Shown: one piece after another, positions 25,103 through 30,913 of the stretch | Layout of the letters: each line of letters begins with the position of its first letter | How positions within the stretch are numbered: the first letter of the stretch is position 1 | Assembly (NCBI GenBank): GCA_031549605.1 | Contig: JAVBPM010000060.1 | Span: 1-30,913, forward strand | Direction: 5' to 3' | Source: WRAI01 sp031549605 | Lineage (GTDB): Bacteria; Bacillota; Clostridia; Oscillospirales; UBA929 | Length of the DNA: 30,913 bases | Notes under the pieces: model-generated | Seen by the model: the letters and a program-made list of their open reading frames with translations, nothing else | What the model was told of the DNA's origin: nothing | Databases searched by the model: none | Made by a program: the position numbers and the translations under genes

Positions 25103-25768
25103 CTAACCCCTCCTCAACCCGTATTTTGTGGCAATGCGGTCCAGCCCGCTCATCATAGCGCGTCCCGTCAGCGCTGTCAACGCCACGGTAAAGACCACCA
25201 CCGGCACCTGAAAGGCATACCCCGCCGCCAGCACCGCCCACCAGGTACCGGCATACAGCCCGGTGAGCAGCACCCAGCAGTCCAAAATGGTGCTATAGAC
25301 CCAGCACATCAACCCGGCAAAGAGACAGGTCGCCACCAAGCTGCGCCGTAGCAACGGCGCAAACAGCCCCGACAGCAACCCGACAACGCCCCATCCCAGC
25401 ATCATCCAAGGCGTAAACGTGCCGCCGCCCATAACCAGACACGACAACAGCCCCGTCAGCGCGCCCGCCGCCAGCCCCATCTGCCAGCCCAAGGTGATGC
25501 CGCCGATGACCAGCAGAAACGTCGCCGCCTGCACATTGGGCAGCGCGGCAAACAACACTCGCCCCATCACGGCCATCGCCGTCAGCAGCGCCAGCGCCGT
25601 CAGCTGCTCGGCGCTGATTTTCGCGTGCAGTTCAAACAACGTAAGCAGCAACAGCAGCACACCGACGGCACACAAAAACAAGGTATACAGCGCCGGCACA
25701 TCGGCCAGCAGCCCCACACCAAAGCAGCCCAGTGCCGCCACCGGCAACAGCAAGCGCACCGCGCTCAC
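25103..25768 (-). CDS. CbrT-like ECF transporter S component
   Basis: Integral membrane S component of 221 aa with about six hydrophobic segments plus an N-terminal hydrophobic pair. The stretch LLTAMAVMGRVLFAALPNVQAATFLLVIGG and the later GTFTPWMMLGWGVVGLLSGL resemble the S components annotated for cobalamin (CbrT-like) in Firmicutes. The GTG start overlaps the EcfA stop (GTGA). Together with EcfA, EcfT and a DUF4430 lipoprotein it forms a dedicated importer. A corrinoid substrate is an inference from family resemblance and from the lipoprotein fold. Confidence 0.75.
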   Translation of the reverse strand: MSAVRLLLPVAALGCFGVGLLADVPALYTLFLCAVGVLLLLLTLFELHAKISAEQLTALALLTAMAVMGRVLFAALPNVQAATFLLVIGGITLGWQMGLAAGALTGLLSCLVMGGGTFTPWMMLGWGVVGLLSGLFAPLLRRSLVATCLFAGLMCWVYSTILDCWVLLTGLYAGTWWAVLAAGYAFQVPVVVFTVALTALTGRAMMSGLDRIATKYGLRRG

Positions 25769-27258
25769 TGCCCATCACCGCCAGGCGGAAATGCCTGCCA
25801 CACCGCCGGTGCCGCCAGCCATTGTCGTGCGAAAAAGGTGCGCGTCGGCGTCGCTGGCGTCACGCGCCCGTCAAAGACATGGCAGCAGCAGTCGGCCACC
25901 AGCGCCGCCCACTCAACGTCGTGCGTCGCGGCCAGCACCGTCACGCCGCTGTCACGCAGCAGCGCGGCCATCGCCATCGACGTGGCGCGGTCGAGTCCGC
26001 TGGTCGGCTCGTCCAATAGCAATATGTCCGGCTTGGCGGTCAGTAGCGACACCAAAATCATCATCAGCTGCTGTCCGGCACTCAGGTCAAAGGGATGCTT
26101 GTCCAGCAGCGGCGTCAAGCCGCAGCGCTCGACCAGCGCCGGGTCGGCGGCACCGGCGTGGTTCAGCTCCTTGGCCACCGTGTCGTGCAGCACAAACGCG
26201 GCGCGCTGCTGCATCAAATAGCCCACGCGCCCCAATGCCGCAATCTTGCCCTGCTGCGGCTTTTCCAGCCCGGCACACAGCCGCAGTAGCGTGCTCTTGC
26301 CGCATCCGTTGCCTCCCAGCAGCGCCGTGATGCGCCCCTTGTCCACCGTCAAATCAGCGCCCTGCAAGACAGGGCGGTTCTTTTCATAACCAAAAAAGAC
26401 GTCACGCACCGTCAGCGCCGCCTCAACGCCGCCCACGTCACCGGCGCGCGGCCAAAAGTCGTCGCGCACCGACGTCGGCCAGCCGCCCACCGGCGGCAGC
26501 GTTAGCTTGGCCTGCGGCGGCGTCAGTGCCACGGCGCAGCCCAACGCTTTGGACAGGCGCGGCAGCGTCGGCAGCGCGTCGTTGTCCACGCCGTCCAGCA
26601 CGTCGGCAACCGCGCCGTCGGCGGTCACGGTGCCGTCGCGCATGACTACCAGTCGGTCGGCCAGCGGCAGCACATCGTCGAGCCGATGCTCGCTCATCAG
26701 CACCGTTACATTAAAATCGCGGTGCAGCCGCTGGAGCATGGCCAAAAAGTCGCGCGCCGCCAACGGGTCAAGCTGCGCCGTCGGCTCATCCAGCACCAAC
26801 AACTGCGGCCGCATCATCAGCGTCGCCGCCAGTGACGCCAGCTGCTTCTGCCCGCCCGACAGCGTGTCGGGGCTGCGGTGCAACAGCGGCTCCAATCCAA
26901 AATAGCCCACCGTTTCGGCCAGCCGCGCCTGCATCTGCGCGCGCGGCACGGCGGCGTTTTCCAAGCTAAACACCAAATCGTCTATCAGCGTGCGGTGCAC
27001 CAGCCCGTTGTCGGGCACCTGCATCACCAGCCCCAGTCGCTCGTCGGGCAGGCCGCACGTCAACGTACCCACCGTCGAGCCCACCGGCGCGCAACGCGGC
27101 ACCGCCAGTCGCAGCAGCGTGCTTTTGCCGCAGCCCGAAGGGCCGCACAGCAGCGTAAAGCTGCCCGGCTCAATGCTCAAATTGATGTCGCGCAACGCCG
27201 GCACGGCGCCGTTGGCGTAAGTAAAGCCAAAATTTTCAAACAACAGTAGCGCACTCAT
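25765..27258 (-). CDS. Fused double ECF transporter ATPase (EcfA1-EcfA2)
   Basis: One 497-aa protein with two ABC ATPase domains, the motor of an ECF importer. The first (about 1-235) has Walker A CGPSGCGKST, signature LSGGQKQ, Walker B LLVLDEPTA and the switch His in SEHR. The second (about 280-480) has GGNGCGKST, a divergent signature LSAGQQL, ILLLDEPTS and THD. A roughly 45-residue linker joins them. The EcfT stop overlaps its ATG (ATGA), which also has GGAGG 7 nt upstream. A fused heterodimer is known among ECF systems of this kind. The second signature, with Ala for Gly, could make one ATP site less active. Confidence 0.92.
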   Translation of the reverse strand: MSALLLFENFGFTYANGAVPALRDINLSIEPGSFTLLCGPSGCGKSTLLRLAVPRCAPVGSTVGTLTCGLPDERLGLVMQVPDNGLVHRTLIDDLVFSLENAAVPRAQMQARLAETVGYFGLEPLLHRSPDTLSGGQKQLASLAATLMMRPQLLVLDEPTAQLDPLAARDFLAMLQRLHRDFNVTVLMSEHRLDDVLPLADRLVVMRDGTVTADGAVADVLDGVDNDALPTLPRLSKALGCAVALTPPQAKLTLPPVGGWPTSVRDDFWPRAGDVGGVEAALTVRDVFFGYEKNRPVLQGADLTVDKGRITALLGGNGCGKSTLLRLCAGLEKPQQGKIAALGRVGYLMQQRAAFVLHDTVAKELNHAGAADPALVERCGLTPLLDKHPFDLSAGQQLMMILVSLLTAKPDILLLDEPTSGLDRATSMAMAALLRDSGVTVLAATHDVEWAALVADCCCHVFDGRVTPATPTRTFFARQWLAAPAVWQAFPPGGDGQ

Positions 27259-28046
27259 AGCGGCACCTCCTCCTGTCGACGGCGGAAAAATACCGGCGCA
27301 CTCAGCGCCAGCAGACAGCCCGCCGCACCGCCATACCAGCCATCCAATAGCAGCGCCGCCACCGTCAGCAGCAGCGCCGCGCCCAGCAGCAGGCTGTCAT
27401 CGGCCCGCCACTTGGCGGCGTGGTAGACCGTTGTGCGCGTCGCGCCGTAGCCGCGCGCCTTGAGCTGCACGGCCATATCCATGCCCGCCTCCATATTCCA
27501 CATCGTCCACGCCTGCAAGCCCACAGCACCGGCGCGCAGCGTTTGCCGCCGCGTTGTAGCGGCCGGCATCCGCATCTTGACCGTCTCGCGGGTGCGAGCG
27601 GCGCGCTTGCCCAGCAGCGGCAGCGTGCGCAGCGTCATCTGCAGCATCAGCGCCAGCCGTGGCGCCACACGGCGCAACGACAGCAGCAGCGTCGAAGTGT
27701 CAACCCACGCCGCCAGCAGCAGCATCCACAGGCACAGCGACGCCATAGAAGCGGCGAACTGCACACCCAGCACCACGGCGTCCCAGGTAATCGGCGTGTA
27801 GCCGATGAAAAACCAGACGTTTGTGCCGTTGTGGTTGAGCAGCGGTGTCAGCAAGACAAAGGGCAGCGTTGTCAACGCCGCCCATACCAGTCGTTTGCGG
27901 GGTAAAAAGAGCGCGGCAACCACACCGACAGCGCACAGCTGCCCGACCTGACGCCACACCGAACCGGCCAGCGCCAACAGCAGCAACCCGCACAGCCAAT
28001 AGACCGCGACCGCCGCCGAATGATGCCTGCTCAAGCGGTTGTTCAC
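27255..28046 (-). CDS. ecfT: ECF transporter transmembrane subunit EcfT
   Basis: Membrane coupling subunit, 263 aa, linking the S component to the ATPases. Five or so hydrophobic segments are seen, plus a cytoplasmic coupling region (about 125-205) rich in Arg. That region contains the family motif KARGYG, and an earlier KRAARTRE that probably corresponds to the first Ala-Arg-Gly-like coupling helix. The GTG start shares its G with the TAG stop of the lipoprotein gene; there is no strong ribosome site, so translation is probably coupled. Starts further upstream would lie inside the lipoprotein gene. Confidence 0.87.
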   Translation of the reverse strand: MNNRLSRHHSAAVAVYWLCGLLLLALAGSVWRQVGQLCAVGVVAALFLPRKRLVWAALTTLPFVLLTPLLNHNGTNVWFFIGYTPITWDAVVLGVQFAASMASLCLWMLLLAAWVDTSTLLLSLRRVAPRLALMLQMTLRTLPLLGKRAARTRETVKMRMPAATTRRQTLRAGAVGLQAWTMWNMEAGMDMAVQLKARGYGATRTTVYHAAKWRADDSLLLGAALLLTVAALLLDGWYGGAAGCLLALSAPVFFRRRQEEVPL

Positions 28047-28486
28047 TAGTAACTCATACCCCAGTCGGCACCCCAATCGAGCGAGTAAAGAAACTCAACC
28101 TTGTCGCCGTCCTTGAGCACCGTAGCGCCCGCAGAGGTCATGCCAAACTGCTCGTTCACGCGGAACACCCAGCCGCTCTTGTCACCCTGATCTTTCTCCT
28201 TGAGCCCGCCGATGCCCGAGACATACGCCATGTCGTCGCTGCCGGTCAGCGCCACGGCAATATTAGCGTCCTTAGCGCCGCGTTGCAGCACCGACAACGC
28301 CGTGTCACCCTCAGCGCGCGCCAGTTCAAAATGATACAGCTCTTTTTCCAGCGTCCTGACCGACACGACAATCTTCGTAGCCGGATCGAGTGTCGCCGTC
28401 GCTGTGGGCTGTTTTTCGCCCGAGCAACCGGCCAACAATAGCAGCGCCATGGCCAGCACCAATGTAATACTCCAAATTCTTTTCAT
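28046..28486 (-). CDS. DUF4430 lipoprotein (transcobalamin-like domain)
   Basis: A 146-aa surface lipoprotein: signal peptide and lipobox LLAGC (lipidated Cys at residue 20), a short Thr/Ala linker, then one DUF4430 domain. The domain shows the typical order: TALSVLQRGA, MAYVSGIGGLKEKD, SGWVFRVNEQF and LKDGDKVEFLYS. The fold resembles the beta domain of transcobalamin/intrinsic factor. The ATG at 28486 is chosen because GGAGG lies 8 nt upstream. The gene leads directly into ecfT, so it may capture the substrate for the ECF importer. Ligand binding is inference. Confidence 0.85.
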   Translation of the reverse strand: MKRIWSITLVLAMALLLLAGCSGEKQPTATATLDPATKIVVSVRTLEKELYHFELARAEGDTALSVLQRGAKDANIAVALTGSDDMAYVSGIGGLKEKDQGDKSGWVFRVNEQFGMTSAGATVLKDGDKVEFLYSLDWGADWGMSY

Positions 28487-28515
28487 GTGTTTATCCTCCA
28501 TCAATTTTCAAATTC

Positions 28516-29907
28516 TTATGTCGTCAATACGTTGAGCCACCGTTGTTTTCGATAGCGCCACAGCGCCAGCACCAGCTTGGCCACCTCTTCAAAGCAAATG
28601 GCGGCAAAGGTCCACAGTACACCCCACTGCAACACAAAGGCAAAGACAATCGCCAGCGGAATGCCGACCAAATACATGCAGCTCAAGTCAATCATCATGG
28701 CCGCGCGCGCGTCGCCGCCGTTGCGCAACAGCCCAACGATCAGGGCATAGTTAATAGCCCGTATCGGAATGAGCGCGACCAAAATATAGAGCATCGTCTG
28801 CGTAAGGCTGTGCGCCTCGCTCGACAAATCGCGGAACAAGGGCAGAAACACCGGCACAACCAGCGTCGGCACCGCCACGGCAAACAGCAGCGCCACGCCG
28901 CCGTTGAGAAAAAAGGCCCACAGCAACAGGCACTGGCCCAAGCGCAGCACCGACGGTTTGTCATCACCGCGTCCCAACGCGTTGCCCAGCATGATGCCCG
29001 CGGCGTTGCCTGTGCCCATCGACAGCGATGACATCAGCCGCGACACCGCCGTCGCCACGGTGTAGGCCGCCACGACGCTGGCCGCATTGTGCATCCGACC
29101 CAGCACAAAGGCATAGGCCGAAAAGCCAAGCCCCCACATCGTTTCGTTGATGACAACGGGCGACGCCGTTTTAACAAACCGGCGCAGCATCGCCCGGCCC
29201 GGCTGCAGCACATAGCGCCACGTCAGCCGGAAAAAGGTGTTTTTCCAAACGACAAGCAGCACCACGACAAGCTCAATGGCACGCGAAATCAGCGTCGCCC
29301 ACGCGGCACCCTCCACGCCCAGCGCCGGCAGGCCCCAGTGGCCGTAAATCAGACCATAGTTCAGCACCGTGTTGATTCCCATCGACAGCGAGAGAATGAC
29401 CGTGCCCAGCATCGGCTTGCCCATACAGCGCAAGCCGCAGAGATACACCAAACCAACGGCGTTGAGCACATAGGAGGGCGCAGTAATGCGCGCGTAGCGC
29501 GCGCCGACCTCTATGACCTCGCGGTTGCTCGTTGTCAGTGACAATACCGCCTCGGGCGCAATGACAATGACGATAGCCGCCACCGCCGTCAGCGACCCCG
29601 CCAGCATCCAGCCCACGCCGATGACGCGGCTGATTTGACCGGTGTCACGCTTGCCCCAATACTGGCTGATTAGCATCGCCGTGCCGCTTTGGATACCATA
29701 GACAAACAACAGCATGACAAAGAAGATGGCACTGGCCTGATTGACACCCGCCAAGGCAACCTCGGCATGGGGCAGCCCGCCCACCATCAACGTATCGGCC
29801 ATTGACAGCATGGAGTTGATGGCGCCCTGCAGCGCAATGGGCAGCATCAATGACAGCAGACGCCGGTTAAAGCCCGGCCCCTGATCGAGTGAAGATAACA
29901 GACTCAT
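28516..29907 (-). CDS. MATE family efflux transporter
   Basis: Multidrug/toxin exporter of the MATE family, 463 aa, with 12 hydrophobic segments in two similar halves. Recognisable are LMLPIALQGAINSMLSMADTLMVGG in helices 1-2, the GIQSGTAMLISQYWGK loop and SMGTGNAAGIMLGNALG in the second half. It would export an organic compound using a Na+ or H+ gradient. The ATG overlaps the stop of the upstream gene (ATGA) and has no clear ribosome site, so translation is probably coupled. The lipoprotein gene starts 29 bp after its stop. Substrate unknown; its place in an ECF import operon is unexplained. Confidence 0.92.
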   Translation of the reverse strand: MSLLSSLDQGPGFNRRLLSLMLPIALQGAINSMLSMADTLMVGGLPHAEVALAGVNQASAIFFVMLLFVYGIQSGTAMLISQYWGKRDTGQISRVIGVGWMLAGSLTAVAAIVIVIAPEAVLSLTTSNREVIEVGARYARITAPSYVLNAVGLVYLCGLRCMGKPMLGTVILSLSMGINTVLNYGLIYGHWGLPALGVEGAAWATLISRAIELVVVLLVVWKNTFFRLTWRYVLQPGRAMLRRFVKTASPVVINETMWGLGFSAYAFVLGRMHNAASVVAAYTVATAVSRLMSSLSMGTGNAAGIMLGNALGRGDDKPSVLRLGQCLLLWAFFLNGGVALLFAVAVPTLVVPVFLPLFRDLSSEAHSLTQTMLYILVALIPIRAINYALIVGLLRNGGDARAAMMIDLSCMYLVGIPLAIVFAFVLQWGVLWTFAAICFEEVAKLVLALWRYRKQRWLNVLTT

Positions 29908-30913
29908 GGCGTTTGCGATGTCTTTGGCGCGTGTTGACCCTCCGCCGTCGGCGGCCGGTGGGGCCGTAGAACGCCGCGCTGCTTGGCGGTGGCAAAGGCG
30001 GTGAAGCTGCTCTTGGGTCGCTGCGGTGCCGCCACCGGCTCGGCCCACGGGTCAAGCACCGGGTCTGGCGGCGTCGGCTGTTGAGCCGGTTTAGCCGGTT
30101 GCGTCGGTTGGCTCTGCTTGGTCGGCTGTTGAACCGGCTGCGTTATCGGCACTGTGCTGCCCGGCGTGGCCACGACCGGCTGTGCCTGCGGCACCGCACT
30201 CACCAGCGGCAGCTCGTCAGCTGTCGCTTGCGTCGGCGCGGGTGTCTGCGCGCCGCTGAGCGGCGTCAGGGTTACTGTCGGCGGCATGACGACCGGAGGC
30301 GCCTCCGGCGGCACAACGGCCGGCGCAACTTCTATCGGCAATGGGGTGGCGGCCGCCACCACAGGGCTATCCTCAACAACTGCAACAGTCTCCGCCGGCG
30401 CTTGCTCAACCACCTCGGCAGCCTGATAAAAGGTCTGTTCCACCACCTCGGGTTCGGCCGATGGTGCAACAACCGGCTGCAGCTCGTCGCCAGCTATTCT
30501 TTTCTTGCGTTTGAGCACACGGGTGTCGGGCTTGTTGACCTCGCTTTGCAGCGCGTAAAACTGCTCAAAGCAGGTGTAGTAGGCGTATCCGACGTAGGGC
30601 GCGATGAGTTTGCGGTCGGCCAGCTGCTCGGAGCGATCGGCCTCCTTGAGCAGATGCTCGGCCTGCATGGTGACGTAGCGACCGATGTCGCTGGACGCTT
30701 CCAGCAGCACGATTTCATCAAACAGCTTGTTGGCTGTCGGCCGCGTATTCAGCCCGACGGCATAGCCCGACAGCAGGTGCACCATCAGCGGCAGCGCGCG
30801 GTCGCCCTCCTTGCGGTAGATGACATCCGAGCGCTTAACCACGTCGCGCACAACGCGCATCAGCGGCGCCGGCACCGGCTGGTCGCGATGATAGGCAATG
30901 CGGTCAACCAGCA
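29904..30913 (-). CDS. Unknown protein with helical N-part and proline-rich C-tail, partial
   Basis: The frame runs through the right edge, so the start is outside the window. The visible N-terminal portion (about 165 residues) looks helical and soluble, with stretches such as LLSGYAVGLNTRPTANKL and APYVGYAYYTCFEQFYAL. I recognise no family. From about 30495 downward the protein becomes a low-complexity tail of some 190 residues dominated by Pro, Val, Ala, Gln and Thr, ending in a basic segment (FATAKQRGVLRPHRPP). The tail lacks a membrane segment and a sorting motif. Its stop overlaps the MATE start by 4 bp, making it the upstream gene of the ECF operon as seen here. Confidence 0.7.
   Translation of the reverse strand, partial: LVDRIAYHRDQPVPAPLMRVVRDVVKRSDVIYRKEGDRALPLMVHLLSGYAVGLNTRPTANKLFDEIVLLEASSDIGRYVTMQAEHLLKEADRSEQLADRKLIAPYVGYAYYTCFEQFYALQSEVNKPDTRVLKRKKRIAGDELQPVVAPSAEPEVVEQTFYQAAEVVEQAPAETVAVVEDSPVVAAATPLPIEVAPAVVPPEAPPVVMPPTVTLTPLSGAQTPAPTQATADELPLVSAVPQAQPVVATPGSTVPITQPVQQPTKQSQPTQPAKPAQQPTPPDPVLDPWAEPVAAPQRPKSSFTAFATAKQRGVLRPHRPPTAEGQHAPKTSQTP

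Noticed and set aside
28487..28515. Cobalamin riboswitch in front of the DUF4430-ECF genes
   Set aside because: The gap to the MATE gene is only 29 bp; any such leader would have to lie beyond the right edge of the window.
1..30913. CRISPR arrays, tRNA or rRNA genes, transposases, phage genes
   Set aside because: No regularly spaced repeats, no cloverleaf or rRNA sequence and no mobile-element protein were seen on either strand.

Overview
The window reads as chromosomal DNA of a high-GC member of the Clostridia (Oscillospiraceae-like is my best guess). Supporting signs are Gram-positive lipoproteins, a Firmicutes-type D,D-carboxypeptidase, a YitT protein, a T-box leader, ECF vitamin transporters, strong Shine-Dalgarno sites, frequent GTG/TTG starts and sigma-A-like promoters. 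Only yitT and a transglutaminase-like lipoprotein lie on the + strand; every other gene is on the - strand. The taxonomic placement is inference from gene content.

Left part (1-7900): a VanY-type carboxypeptidase cut by the window edge, diverging from a YitT membrane protein; a HAD phosphatase/phosphomutase diverging from a lipoprotein whose transglutaminase-like domain has lost its Cys and His; an EF-G-like GTPase with altered G motifs; a small ferritin-like protein; and a DacA-type D,D-carboxypeptidase. Strong hairpin terminators separate several of these.

Middle (7900-19400): one 7.1-kb gene for a cyclic beta-1,2-glucan synthase-like enzyme (GT84, glucoamylase-like/GH189-like and GH94 domains) that seems to lack the usual GH94 C-terminal tail. 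Next comes a 400-bp non-coding region packed with hairpins, flanked by two nearly identical terminator-like stems. Beyond it are a two-gene signalling operon (FIST sensor followed by a PAS hybrid histidine kinase with two receiver domains) and a small P-loop protein with its own promoter and terminator.

Right part (19450-24310): a T-box riboswitch with promoter, stem I, stem III, T-box sequence and terminator precedes an AMP-forming acyl-CoA synthetase. That gene overlaps a FolT-type ECF S component, which overlaps a second S component, followed by bioY (with an internal promoter) and pgi. A T-box over a CoA ligase and vitamin-uptake S components is unusual.

Far right (24336-30913): a tightly overlapped operon reading leftwards: an unknown protein with a proline-rich tail (partial), a MATE exporter, a DUF4430 (transcobalamin-like) lipoprotein, EcfT, a fused double EcfA ATPase, a CbrT-like S component and TraX. 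The core looks like a self-contained ECF importer with its own surface lipoprotein, possibly for a corrinoid; the substrate is inference.
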